Source: Periconia sp. R9002 (taxonomy: Eukaryota > Ascomycota > Dothideomycetes > Pleosporales > Periconiaceae). From it: 64,000 nt of DNA. The stretch covers positions 372,001 through 436,000 of the forward strand of contig JAMAHW010000018.1 of the NCBI GenBank assembly GCA_023627715.1, read 5' to 3'. The notes under the pieces were generated by a model. It was not told where the DNA came from, ran no database searches, and was given only the letters and a program-made list of their open reading frames with translations. Made by a program: the position numbers and the translations under genes. Below, piece after piece: positions 22,576 to 34,408 of this stretch (within the stretch, counting starts at the first letter, position 1; the number at the start of each line of letters is the position of its first letter).

Positions 22576-25500
22576 TCACCGCCTACTCCCATCATTCACA
22601 CTCGCCTCATCCCCAACAACAATAATCGCCGGTGCAGTAGCGCCGGCCTGGCCCGCCTCAACATCTCCCTTTCCCCCCCTTTTCCTCGTAAAAACCCCCC
22701 TCACCTTCCCCGCCACCACACACCCCCATCCATACACAGCCACAAACGGCATTCCAACGACCCTCACAACAGCCGCGAACCACTCGTCCGGGAACATCTT
22801 AATCGCCATCGCCCACGGAATACACACAAACCCCGTCACGACACTGATCCCCCACTGCGTCGCGTCGAGCCCATGCGGCGCGATCTGGAACGCGCGACCG
22901 CCCACGAAGATGATGAGGACCTGCATGCCGATGATGAGCAGTACGATGCCGATGAAGAACCAGTTGCGGAAAATACCCTCCAGCACGTTGAGTTTGTTGT
23001 CGAGGCGGCGGTTGTTGAAGATGTTGAAGATCTGCATCCACACAAACGTGTTGAAAATCACGGTATCGAGCTCGACCTGCATCGCCTCGTTGGAGAGGTC
23101 GTACCCGAGGATGTCGCCGCCCGCGAAGTAGAGAACGAAGATGACGCTCAGCTTGTACATGTTCTGCCCCGTGATTTGCTTCCACATGACGGTCGTGATG
23201 AGAGGTTTGTTTTTGCCTTGGGGAGGGCGGTCGAGGATTTTTTCCGTGGGTGGGTCCGTGGCGAGGGCGAGGGCCGCGAGCGTGTCCATGATGAGGTTTA
23301 TCCAGAGGAGTTGCACGGCTTTGAGGGCGGGCGTCATGGTCGGGGAGTAGATTGCTGTCACGAAGGCGAGCACCACGGCCGTGATGTTGACGGTGATTTG
23401 GAACTGTGAGGGGGGTTAGTCGAAAAGCTAGAACCATATAGATTGAAGACGTACCTGGAGAAACTTTTGCACCGCGTCGTTGACGGCTCTTCCCCACATA
23501 AGCGCGGTTATGATACTGGAGAAGTTATCATCCATGAGAATAATAGAAGATGCTTCCTTCGCGACCTCGGTCCCGGAAATTCCCATCGAGAAACCAATGT
23601 TAGCAGCTTTCATAGCAGGAGCATCGTTAGTCCCATCTCCCGTAACAGCCACGATCTCTCCAAGTTTCTTGAGCCGCTCAACAAGGATCCTCTTATCCTC
23701 GGGGGAAGACCTCGCAAGAACTTGAAGGTTAGGCAAAACTCTATTCATCTCCTCATCCGAGAGTCGACGAAAATCCGGACCTTCCATTACCAAACCACCG
23801 TCCGTGTAAATCTGACACGTCGACGCGATCGCTCGTGCAGTCTTCATGTTGTCGCCTGTCACCATGCGGACAGTCACACCCGCTTTTTGCGCTTTGCGGA
23901 CGGCGTCTGGCACGCCTGGTCGCACTGGGTCCTGGATGCCGACGACGCCGAAGAAGATGAGGTTTTGTAGTAGCGAAGAAAACTCCACAGTACCGCCCGG
24001 GGTCAGTTCGGCATGCGTGGGTGGCCATTGGGGAAAATCTTGGAAAACGAGGCCGATGGTTCGAAGGGACTGGTCCGCGTAGGTATTGATGACGGACGTG
24101 AGAGTTTGGCGGTGTTCAGCAGTGATAATCTCCGTCGCCAGCGTGTCGAAATGCGTGTATTTGGTCGAGAAGCCAAGGAGGATTTCAGAAGCGCCTTTGA
24201 CGAGTAGTCGGTATGTGCCGTTCGGTAGCTTGATGACGGCACCCATGCACTTTTTACTCGAGTCGAACGGGAACATGTGCACGACTTGCTCGTTGTTGCG
24301 GGTTTCTGAGAGAGAAACAAGCCCAAGATGGTCTTTGGCGAGCTGGAGGAGAGCGGTTTCGGTTTTGGAACCCACAAACACTGGCTTGCCGTCTTCTTCA
24401 CCTTCGAACGCTGTGGAATTGATGGCGACGGACTGGATGAGCAGCTCTTTTGCGGCGGGGCTGACTTCTGAGGCCCACGTTGAGACGGACTGGTCTTTGT
24501 CAGACTCTACGTTTTGCACAAAGCTGGCTGATCCGAACGTGCCCGCGACAACAGTCATGATGTTGGTAGTTAGTGTACCCGTTTTATCAGAGCAAATAGC
24601 AGTAGCATTGCCCATCGTTTCACACGCCCGCAGAATTCGAACTAGATTGTTTTCCTTCAGCATCCTCGTCGTCGCGAAAGCCAGAGCCAGAGTCACAGCG
24701 AGAGGGAGCCCTTCTGGAACAGCCACGACGATAATTGTGACGGCCACAATCAGGATATCCATAAACGCGGAGCCTTTCTGGGCAGGCGTCCTCTCATCTC
24801 CAGGTAACCCACCTAGAAAGCGGAAAAGGAGAATAAAGAAGAGGAGGCCGGCGGCCGTGCTTCCGATCTTCGCAATCGCCATGGCGAGATCGCTGAGCTT
24901 TTCTTGGAGCGGCGTGGGTTGGACTTCTGTTCGAACCGACATCATGATGCGTCCGAACGAACTATGCACACCCACGGATGTAGCCATGAACGTCCCGACA
25001 CCTTCGAGCACTTTGGCTCCAGAAATAATGAATGGATCGAGGTTCTTGGTAGATTGACCGCTCTCCAGCGCTTTCATGACCGCAGCTCCCTGTGTCTTTC
25101 GCATGGCGTCGGATTCTCCCGTGGCTGAAGACTCGTCGCACTTGACGTCCGAACCGTCGATAAAAATACCGTCCACCGGCACAACGTCGCCTGGTTCCAG
25201 GTGAATAATATCGCCTGCCATGATATCATGCACGCTAACCATCGCAATCCTACTCGAACGCGTTACTTTGATATCTCGCTGCTCCTTCTTGGCGTTGAGC
25301 CGAGCAAACGCCTGTTCTTTTTGCCAGTCATTCAACGCGGTAACCAACACAACAATTACGATAGCTACGACGATAGCTACACCTTCAACCCAATCTACAG
25401 GCGCCGGCGATCCAGGTAGGTGTTCAACCCCAAACGTCTCATAGAGTCCAAGAGCCAGCGAAATCACTGCCGCCACGCTTAGAACGATGAGAACCGTATC

Positions 25501-26049
25501 GTTGTATGCGTTCCAGATCAACCTCCACAGCGGTGTCGACTTCTTCAAAGGGAGCGTATTCCGTCCATGTACTCGGATCCGATCCTCAAAAGGCTGGCCA
25601 TTCGTGCTCGGTATCCTGCTCGGGTCTACTGCTTTCTCTTTTGTGGGTGTCTGGGGATTAGTGGCTTCGTCAAAGGACACATGACGCGCGACTGTGCTTT
25701 CATCAACACTCAAGCCCGAGTGTATATCTGACTGTAAGCCGGTGGATATTCCTTGTATGCCGCCTAGGGCCTGATATACCGCCAGCGACTTTGGATTTAA
25801 AAGCTTGCTGAGCTGCTCCGGTGAGAAGGCAAAAGGGTTGTTGGGAACGGCAGCTTGTCGCAGTTCCTCGCGTACTGCAGTGTCGCACTCGCCTACTACA
25901 GTAGACGCATTGCTGGTAGATGCATTGCTCGGGGAGACGGGGCTCCGGAACGGATCTGAAGTCTGCGATGTGATCGTCTCAGCTTCGCTCAGGGACCGTT
26001 GTCGGGTATTTATTTGTAGTGTGGGCGGCGCAAGTTTGCCGGTCTCCAT
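22576..26049 (-). CDS. P-type Ca2+-transporting ATPase (PMC1-like, vacuolar)
   Basis: Two exons, 26049-23455 and 23403-22576, joined in phase 0, give 3423 nt and 1140 aa. P-type landmarks in order: TGES at 310-313 (actuator), PEGLP at 445-449 in membrane helix 4, phosphorylation site DKTGTLT with Asp488, and TGDGTNDAPA in the hinge of the P domain. About ten membrane helices, ending in a hydrophilic tail. The type IIB length and order fit fungal PMC1-like vacuolar pumps that remove cytosolic Ca2+ after signalling. The Ser/Thr-rich N-terminal 150 residues would be the regulatory extension. In yeast PMC1 is induced through calcineurin/Crz1; no site was verified here. Fungi usually have several paralogues, so no symbol is given. 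Confidence 0.95.
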
Positions 26050-28604
26050 GTCGGAAAGGAGTTTTGCCCAAAACGAGAATCGATATGCTCGGTTTGGCTA
26101 TCAATGAGGGGTTATTCGGATAAGACGGCAAAGATGGCTTTTTGTAGAGGGGATAGAAGGCTGAGATTTGTAGTAGACTGGTGACCTACCTACCGGGCAG
26201 TGCGCTTAGGCTCTTTCTTTGCCCTGCCTTTGGCAAGAAATTTCGGCCTGCCAAAGCGCTTCTTGGCCCTCCAAACCGGTGGAATTGGGCTGGAGAGCGC
26301 CTACGACGCTACACATACGACGCAGGTAGGCTGTGTAAATCCAAGGCCCCTAATTTCTTGGGTCTTGGGCGAAGGGGGCAGTGCAAATGTCACCGAGTGA
26401 CCTCGCAAAGCCCTGACCTGCGGTGAGAAACCCCATCTTCAGCGCCTCTCCAAGCATGAACGAAAGACGCTAATCAAGAAAACTTTCTGTATCCAATTTC
26501 TGATAATGCTCTGCTTTGCAAACCTCACTGAGATATACTGATGCGATGGGCTAGCCTGAACGGGCTTAGTTCCATCACAAATCTACTCTGTTATAGGGAT
26601 AGATTACACGCGCTAAACCGCTTCTGTATTTCTTCTCCTACTACTTCCATCGCCACTGCGCAATGCGCGACACCATTTACTCCCTCATTCAACAATCATG
26701 ACATAGTAAATGTTCTCGATTAGTAGTATCCTGTCAAAAGTAGCAAGTTCCACTCTTCCAATACATTCCACGCACAAGAAATGCGCCACGAACGCAGACG
26801 AAGCCCTCAGGGAAAAGCAAAGATGACGTCAAATCCCCAGGTGCAAACGAAGCCGAAATCGACAACATACATACTTTTCTGATCAACTCTCCCGTCAGTA
26901 AGTGCCTGTGTACAGGTCACAGTGCGAGGCGGAGCAAATACTGGCCGAGCTTGTCCCGACCTTGGGTCCCAAAACGCGAAGTTCGCCTCCCGCCACTTCG
27001 TTTGTAGGGCCTTGGCTTGGCTGGGTACGCATTTTGCAAAATTTATGATGCCCTTTCTTGCAGTACCCTACGTAAATGTATGTGGTAAGCGGAGGCGCGG
27101 GTATTTGGAGAAAAGGATGATTTACACTGGTTTCGTGGACTGGGAGGTGGAGAAACAGATAACGTGGTAATAGGTCAGACGAACGAGCCATCATATTGAT
27201 GGATGGGTGAATGAACGAACTTATTTGTCTATCCAATAAGTGGAATCTAGACCAGCTCCATTCATCCGTTCGCTTCTGTAGGAATTCATTGTACATGTGC
27301 GGGGTAAGTTGATAGGATCCACAATGATCATAATTTCGGCAATTGTGATCTTTATAACCGTCAAACAGTGGCCAAAAAGCTACTCATATGGAACTTAAAG
27401 GAAGCAGAAGACATCAGTATATAATTCCATGTTTCTCAGAAACCCAGTTTCAACGTTGATTTCAAGTCTGAAGCCACAGTTCATTCATACTCTGACTCAA
27501 TAACATTCAATCTTTGTAGAACGCATGTCTATGGTTACTCTTCAGAGGACCTCTCCAAGAAAGCTTGTTCCATCTATGCTAGAATTCTCCAATAGAGCAA
27601 CAAATAGACCATCTATTAAAAAGTATTTCACTCGAAAAGAATCATACGTCAACGGCTCAGCCTTGAATTCTCTCTTCTTTTTTTTGTTATCACAATGAAC
27701 ATTTACACCTAAACTCATCTTCTAATTCCATAAAATTACTACAGATACAAATAGCTATCGATTTCACCATACTAACGTACTAATTTCACTTTCAACACTT
27801 ATCAAAGGAAACAGACGGAATCGTGCGTAACATCATTCCATGCCTCCGAACGTAAAAATTGCCATTTAAGCGGTCTCTGTAAACGTCATTTGCGTCTTTG
27901 CGGGGAAATATCCACTTCATTTTTATCAGGTTGTTATCAACTCTGGCACAGTCTGTCGGTTTTGGTGTGCCTGTGTAAGTGCTTCGAAGAATAACGCCTT
28001 GTGTTCACAAAGCCTGTCTTGGTCCCACAATTGAAAGAACCCCGCCATTGGGGTCATTGGAACGCAGCGTGCCACGTGTTATATGGAATGGCTGGATTAA
28101 CATTCTACATCACTGGCTCAGCCTTGGGAATGAAAGTTTATGCATATATCATGGCACAGACTGATGCCGGTGATCGCTGTATTCACAAGCAAGAAAAAAA
28201 CTGCGCCTTTTGGTCGTAACAGTTACCGTGTGGACAATACAGAGAACGAAAAATATGGGAAATCTGTACTAAATATTTCAAGCGAAAAGCTAGTTTGCTC
28301 GATGTGCTGCGCAACCGCTAGTACTTTGTACTTTGCCTCACGGATGTATGACTGGGAACAGGGCTTAGCACTCATGCTCGTGAAATTTTGTGCTGCGGCT
28401 ACATTGCTTACAAGACACTATCGGTTTAGTAAACCAAGTTATGAAAAATCGCGCAAGATATCTCAGACATTCCAGGGAAATCACCGGTGTCAGACATAAC
28501 ATACTCAATGGATCCAATAACTTTCAAGTTTAAATTCTTGACAATTACTGTATGATGTTAATAATTGGTATAATGCTCTAGATTGTGTCTTGGTTACATT
28601 GAAT
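26050..28604. other. 2.6-kb intergenic region; no gene seen
   Basis: The first part should contain the Ca2+-ATPase promoter. From about 27300 the DNA is AT-rich with only short frames; the longest (27979-28500, plus strand) have no recognisable features and overlap each other in different frames. A decayed element is possible but not supported. Confidence 0.4.
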
Positions 28605-29501
28605 CTACACTCGCACAACTGTAGGACGCCTCCTCAGCTCATCTATCAATCCGCCAACCATTGCAGCATTCACAAGAAAAGCCCGGGATTCCTTCGTGGG
28701 CATAGTATAAGAGATAAGAAACTGGAAGACCACTCGCACTAAACCCCACAGGCCGCCACCAGCGACGATCAAGTTCTCGTATTCCCTCTGCAACCCATCA
28801 AACTGTATCCACTCTGTTCCATGCGCAGCATGAACATGTCCAAAAACATGAAGCCGTGGTTTCACCCGCCACACCTCATCCAGCAAGGACTTGCATCCAA
28901 GGTGGTCTGCATCGAGATGTCCCTTAGGCGGACTGTGTGTGATGAGAATGTCGGTATCTTCAGGGATCTTGTTCCGCCATATATCTGCGTCGCGCGGGTA
29001 TTGGAACACCCAGTTTCCGTGGCGTGGGGTGAGAGGGCTACCATAGATTTTGAGCTGTCGGCCATTGTAGCAGGTGATGACTGTTGATTCCGAGTCGAGG
29101 TAGATGATATCTCCCCAGTTGATGCATTCGCGTGCTGCCCCGTCAAAATGTTGCTGGGAAGGGTCAAGTAGGATGTCATGATTACCGGCGATAACTACCT
29201 TGTTGGGATGCGGCAGCGACCTGAGCCAATTGATAGACGTTTGTATCTCCTTCAATGTACCACCTTGCGTGATATCACCAGCATGGATCAGCAGTTCGCC
29301 ATCAGGAATGTTCGATGGCTGAGAGTTATGAGTGTCTGATAGACAGACGACAGTGACGGGGTTGATAGGCTCGGAACGGATTATTAGGCGCCATTGATAC
29401 AGCTGCGATGCCAGAAATATGCATGGTTCTTTTAGAAATTCTTCCCATTTGCTTTGACGTGGTCGATTGAGGACCGCATCAAGTCCACTGCTTCCAAACA
29501 T
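28605..29501 (-). CDS. Calcineurin-like metallophosphoesterase
   Basis: Single exon, 298 aa. The five metallophosphoesterase blocks are present in order: LSDTHN (Asp and His ligands, about residues 54-59), LIHAGDIT, IAGNHD, ILITHSPP and FGHVHAAHG. This is the small MPPED/rhamnogalacturonate-lyase-neighbour type of fungal enzyme with a di-metal centre; phosphodiesterase activity is likely, substrate unknown. No signal peptide. The hydrophobic stretch near the C-terminus (LWGLVRVVFQFLISYT) is common in this group. The start is the first ATG and leaves a normal N-terminus. Confidence 0.88.
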   Translation of the reverse strand: MFGSSGLDAVLNRPRQSKWEEFLKEPCIFLASQLYQWRLIIRSEPINPVTVVCLSDTHNSQPSNIPDGELLIHAGDITQGGTLKEIQTSINWLRSLPHPNKVVIAGNHDILLDPSQQHFDGAARECINWGDIIYLDSESTVITCYNGRQLKIYGSPLTPRHGNWVFQYPRDADIWRNKIPEDTDILITHSPPKGHLDADHLGCKSLLDEVWRVKPRLHVFGHVHAAHGTEWIQFDGLQREYENLIVAGGGLWGLVRVVFQFLISYTMPTKESRAFLVNAAMVGGLIDELRRRPTVVRV

Positions 29502-29841
29502 TGATAGCTAATGGTTTTGAGGTGTTCACTAAGAGAAAACGCACATAACGGGACAAATCGAAATTCGTCCCTTAGAGGAGGTAGAAAATATTTGGATGGG
29601 ATCCTATGTATTCAATTTTGCTTAGTGGGGAACTATGATTGTCGTGTTAACGATTTAGCCACCAAGGCAGCAGCTTGAGCGAAAGTAAGCTCACACCCTT
29701 GGCGCCAAGACTCCGTCGACAGGATATGTTTCTACGTGTACTCAAGGCTGTCTTACGATACAACGAAAATGCGCAATTTGGGAGTATATTCGAATTTGAA
29801 TATTCATATTCGTACATGGTGACATCATGAACACGATGCTC
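29502..29841. other. Intergenic region upstream of the metallophosphoesterase
   Basis: The region holds the 3' flank of the serine protease gene and the probable promoter of the phosphoesterase. Nothing else is seen. Confidence 0.4.
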
Positions 29842-30750
29842 CTACAAATTAGCGCTGATGAATTCAAGCAGAGCACCAACTCGAGCATAAACGCCCGGAA
29901 AATCAGGTAAAGCGCAGCCACGACCCCAAGAAACGACCCCAATAACCGTTTTCTCCGCATCAAAAATAGGGCCACCAGAATCACTTGTGCAGGAGTCCTT
30001 CCCTCCATCGGGAAATCCAGCGCAGAACATCTGTTCTGAGATGAGACTTCCTTTGTATTTAACCCGGCACTCATCTCGTGAGACGACCGGGACATCCACT
30101 TTCTGGAGGAGTGTGGGGCGTTCGCCTGTGGCGGTATTGGAGATGCCCCTAGATTGGGAGTTAGATGTCATACTTGTGATGAAAGTTTTTTTGTTTCTTC
30201 TTAGAGTTTTCAGACGTACCATCCTGCAACAGTAAGGATGCTCCGGGCAGCAGGGTCGTTGTTGGTAGGTGGAAGCTTTGCGTAACTGATCTTTGAGCTT
30301 TCTGGGATAGAGTTCGCGAGCTTGAGAATGGCGACGTCGTTCTGAGTAGTCGGCGCATCGTATTGAGGATGGATTACAATCCTAGAAACGTTTGATGATA
30401 CTCCTTCATTTCTGTTCTACAGCGAATTAGTCTGGTTTTTGTAGCAGGAGACGTAACTTAGGAAGTCTTGTAGTATTGAAACTTACGAGAGAACCGGCGC
30501 GAATAAACATGCCCTCTGCTGACTGTTGATAAGCGCAGTGCGCGGCAGTAAGAACTGTGTCTGCGCTCAATAAAGATCCTCCGCATTGGAGATTTCCACC
30601 AAAGGAAATGGCTACGATAAAAGGCACATCACCAACTGCAGCTTCGGTACCGCCAATGATCTGTACGCTTGAAATATCCTCTTCCGAGGGTGTGGTTACT
30701 GGCGCACTCAAAGCAAGCAACGGGAGGGGGAGAATAGCAAATAGCTTCAT
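29842..30750 (-). CDS. Secreted trypsin-like serine protease (S1 family)
   Basis: Exons 30750-30487, 30416-30220 and 30148-29842 give 768 nt and 255 aa. A signal peptide (about residues 1-16) and a short propeptide precede the mature N-terminus IIGGTEA at 31. The catalytic triad is His71 (LTAAHC), Asp115 (QNDVAIL) and Ser211 (DSGGP). Asp205 in KDSC corresponds to chymotrypsin Asp189, predicting cleavage after Lys or Arg. The usual GDSGGP block reads SDSGGP here: the residue equivalent to Gly193, whose backbone helps form the oxyanion hole, is Ser209. Whether the enzyme is fully active is therefore open. Fungal trypsins are secreted and often associated with pathogenic or proteolytic lifestyles. 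Confidence 0.9.
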
Positions 30751-31977
30751 GATTGCAGGATAGTTGAACGACCGTGGTTAATCGGAAAGTTAGCACTTTC
30801 AAACATAACAGTCAAATGACAGTTACCATTCTTTATAAAATGCATATTACGGCTAAAACCTTCCTAATCTGTTCTCAAGTATTTGCGCCAAGGTTTAATC
30901 TCCGAGCTACAATGCACCTTGGCGGCCCCATTCGGCAACTGTCGTCGTGACAAACCCACGTTACTCTAAATCGAATACTAGCGAGATTGTTGAAATTCTG
31001 ATCGTACAGGTCTGCTGAATGCTCCCCGTGTGGCTTCACGTACCTTTGCCAGAATTTTGGGCCCCGATAAGAATCTCCGGTAGTTCAAAGACAAGCCAAT
31101 ACACGATGAAAAGACTTTTCATAAATAAGATAGCCACACCTGGATTTTTGAAGTTTGTGTTTGCTGATGCGTTTGCTGATGCACCACCATATGCCTTACA
31201 CAGTGCACGTCCATCTTATAGATCATCTGGTAGTTGAGGTTGCAATACTTAGTGATGACGGTGCATAATCGGCGAAGTCCGTTCCGACTTCGGAAGTGGG
31301 TTCTAAAAACCAGTGAAAGGCTGTTTCCCTCAATAGCCGATTCCCCTGGTGACATTCAGGGCACTCTTGAATTTGATGTGTGATTTGCTTCCCCGCCACT
31401 TGTTGGAAATTTAACTAGGGCAATAGTGATTATGAAGACAAAACTTCTGACTTTTGAATTCTCAACACTCGTTGCTTGAATATCGTTGGTTGGATATTAA
31501 ACGATCTATCATTACAGGGCTGATCAAAAGTGTTTACTTCTTCGCAATTGACTGGTATAATGAGTCACGGTATAAACACTGATTTCAATCTCAGGAAACG
31601 TCCTTGGCTAGGGACGTGGTCACAGGTAGCTATTGGTCACTACGGGGCTGATAAAACGGGACTGCGAGGTATAGTATGCAGCATACACATGAAGAGTGGA
31701 AGAATTCAAATCCTTTCAGTGTAATTCATTGAGTAATGAGAAAGTAGAGAAAATCTTGCATCGTGTATTGCCGCTATGTTATTACTTTAAACGCGGTGGT
31801 TCTGTCAAGACAGTACAGTTTCCGCGAAGCAAAAAGAGAGAGCCGCAACATGGAGAAAATCGTAATTCCCACTAAGACAAATAAGTCAGGAAATGACTTT
31901 CAGCGCTTACCACGATCCATCTGCTTTCCACATACCGAACAGACACCCCACACTTCTGTCATGCCGGTCTTCGTAAA
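30751..31977. other. 1.2-kb intergenic region; no gene seen
   Basis: A TTATAAAA box lies at about 30832-30840, some 85 bp upstream of the protease start. The rest has short frames only, including a TTTGCTGATGCG duplication at about 31151. Confidence 0.4.
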
Positions 31978-32706
31978 TCATTCTTGTAAAATAGGCGCAA
32001 CATCCTCAGAAATTTCATCCATATCACCACCCTGTTTGACGACATCTGAGCGGGTGATCGTGCGATACTTCTCCTCTTCGATGGTCGCAAGATTCGACTC
32101 CGTCGTTTTTCTGGCTGCGAGGCCGTAAAATTCTTGGAAACTCATTATCAACGGTCGCCAGCGGTCAGGATCAATTCTGTTGGCATGACCAGCCAAGCGT
32201 AGATCTTTTCTGATATGCGTTCGAAGAATCTTCACTTCTATGGCTAGGATAACCCCTTTTCGGTCTGGCAGATCTTGCATTAACTCCATGCTGTTCATAA
32301 GTTCAGCCTCCATCTGCACTGGACACTCGGCAATTCGTGAGGGCGACACAAGGTCGGACGGCTGTTTTGTCATCCCGGAGAGTGTAAACTTGTCGTTACA
32401 ATGCGCGTATCCCAGCATTTGTTTGAACGCGGGGATTTCAGGCGTTCCGGTGGTTTTCGCAATTTTATTAATGTAGTGACCCATGTCGTCGCTCGCTAGA
32501 TTTAGCACACACTGCTTGCTACGCAGTAGGTTGATTGAGGTTTGCGATATCGAAGCCAGGCCCAGGACGCATCGGTGACCAAGCCACCAAGCTGAAGAAA
32601 TCGGCCCAATGTTCGTTATTCTGTCCTTGTTTTCTGTGGTAATCAAGACTACTGGAGTGCCCCAGTACATGATAGCAGGAGTGATGATAGAGTGTGTGTT
32701 CTGCAT
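31978..32706 (-). CDS. Flavin reductase-like domain protein (FMN-binding split barrel)
   Basis: Single exon, 242 aa, starting at MQNTHSIITPAI. The N-terminal half shows the flavin-reductase/DIM6-NTAB pattern: TPVVLITTENKD, then NIGPISSAWWLGHRCVLGL, then a Ser/Thr-rich turn where FMN binds. A middle motif ECPVQMEAEL precedes an IAIEVKIL strand. Such proteins reduce flavin or act as FMN-dependent oxidoreductases; in fungi many are uncharacterised and occur in metabolic gene groups. Its neighbours downstream (transporter, Zn2Cys6 regulator, second transporter) make a catabolic or detoxification role plausible but unproven. An 8-bp tandem repeat lies about 45 bp upstream of the start. Confidence 0.8.
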   Translation of the reverse strand: MQNTHSIITPAIMYWGTPVVLITTENKDRITNIGPISSAWWLGHRCVLGLASISQTSINLLRSKQCVLNLASDDMGHYINKIAKTTGTPEIPAFKQMLGYAHCNDKFTLSGMTKQPSDLVSPSRIAECPVQMEAELMNSMELMQDLPDRKGVILAIEVKILRTHIRKDLRLAGHANRIDPDRWRPLIMSFQEFYGLAARKTTESNLATIEEEKYRTITRSDVVKQGGDMDEISEDVAPILQE

Positions 32707-32747
32707 GGTGCATCAAAAAGCGCGAGAGAATCAAGGGAGTACGAGTG

Positions 32748-32776
32748 TGATGCTGTGATGCTGTAATGCTGTTATG
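32748..32776. repeat. Short tandem repeat, TGATGCTG unit
   Basis: Three consecutive 8-bp units (TGATGCTG, TGATGCTG, TAATGCTG) and the start of a fourth lie just upstream of the flavin-reductase-like gene. Seen directly; any regulatory role is speculative. Confidence 0.7.
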
Positions 32777-34408
32777 GAGGATGGTTTAGATGATATCCAG
32801 TGGTCCCGAAATCAGTAGTATATATACCATCAGAGCAGGTCAAAACCATACCACGTTGCTTGGTATATCACCAATAGCATGCCAAAATGAACTTGTCGTG
32901 GCTCAGCTCGGATTGTATTTTCGAAGTGAGTCATATTCAGTAGAAACTGTAGGAAATGCACCTATGCAGACTGCATTCTCCGGATCTCCGCGACAGCGGT
33001 CAGTCCACCCTGAATTTATTAAAAAAAATTGTGATCATGGCACAGTGAGACGCAGAAGCAGCTATGAGTGGACGATAATTTCGAATCGTGAGATTCGGAA
33101 CTCACCGATTGGACGGTTTGAAAACACTTATGATCTGATTGGCCACTTTACAAGCACGCTCAATATACAAATATTCAGTGCTATGATCCCTCTATTTCAT
33201 ACTCTCTAATATAAGTTTAATAGTAGATGGTACTGCGTGCGCAAATAGTTGCCTGTGTGCCCGTCCTGGCTGAGAACGTTACCAAATGTTTCTCCCCCCT
33301 ACCTGTGTCAATTCCCACGGTAGCAATGCTCTGTGATGAGCAATTTTAAATTTCATATACTAATTAACGGATAGAGCAATAGCATGGAAGGTAGTTACAT
33401 ATGCACCTAAATAACAAAAAACTTGGAAATCATGTGAGTAGCCACGTGACAGCGTGAGTTCACCCTATGTACATGCATATGTAAAAACTACGCATAAACA
33501 GAATAGTTGAAATGATTAAAGCAAAACGCGGAGGAAGGGTTCACCCAGCCATTAGAACACACAGGTATACTGTTTGAAGTAGATATCTCCCAGTCACTCT
33601 TTTCATTCATTGTGGGGTTTGGCGCATCCCCTAGTAGGATAGCTGGCTAACAAAAATTATTATCTTAAGTGACTCTTAACATCATATAAAAGGTATGATA
33701 GAAGGCTATTTAACCGTATCTTGAAGTAAAACGCATGGTTGACACACTGTTCCAAACCCAGCCAAACACCTTGATGTTTGGACCTATAATGCCTGACCGA
33801 TGCACCGAGCTTTTGATACATTTTGAGGGGAAAGATCAGGATCTTTAGATATACTGTCTAGGAGATGGCCTTGATCAGGCTGTGATTCGACTATATATTA
33901 AGCGTTAAGTGTACAATGCGGAATTGTGTGCTATTAAAATACAAGTATGTGTGTATATTGAGTCCAGCGCTCATGGAGATTACTGTAACTCCGATGACTA
34001 TGTTTTAGAGGTGGGTTTCTAATGAGTCCAATCGCACCGCATGCTAAACTAGCTTAAGCTCGCTTGTTGCGCATCATGACAGCTCATTCATTTCGCGTTA
34101 TACCTGTCCCGGATGTCCTGTGAGCATCGTACATCAGGCGTCAATACCTAATGTACGATTTGAGGCTCGCGCGGAGATAAAAATTCATTTTGCCCTGTAT
34201 CCCGAAACAGTGACGGTTGGTACAAAGGGGTCTATGCCTAGCGTTGCTGACAATTAGCACAGACGCGAAACACTCGAAAAACGATACCGCTTTGGGAATC
34301 ATCTTTCGAAGGCTAGTATAACGAAAATTGACTACATCAATCCCTATAAATATGACCAAAGTCCTCTGTAAAAATACAACCCCTATAAACTCATATCAAA
34401 TTTTGGCA
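32777..34408. other. 1.6-kb divergent intergenic region, AT-rich
   Basis: Only short frames occur. A stretch at about 33735-33850 reads MVDTLFQTQPNTLMFGPIM on the plus strand before hitting a stop, which may be a small remnant of a gene, but no family is recognisable. The right end is the promoter of the monocarboxylate-type transporter. Confidence 0.35.

Noticed and set aside
22799..23497. Long His/Arg-rich minus-strand frame and a 178-codon plus-strand frame over the Ca2+-ATPase
   Set aside because: Both are shadows of the second ATPase exon, whose own frame carries the membrane helices expected of the family.
27979..28500. Three overlapping plus-strand frames in an AT-rich stretch
   Set aside because: They overlap one another in different frames and none shows motifs or a coherent extension.
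31763..32128. 121-codon plus-strand frame
   Set aside because: Antisense to the C-terminus of the flavin-reductase-like gene.
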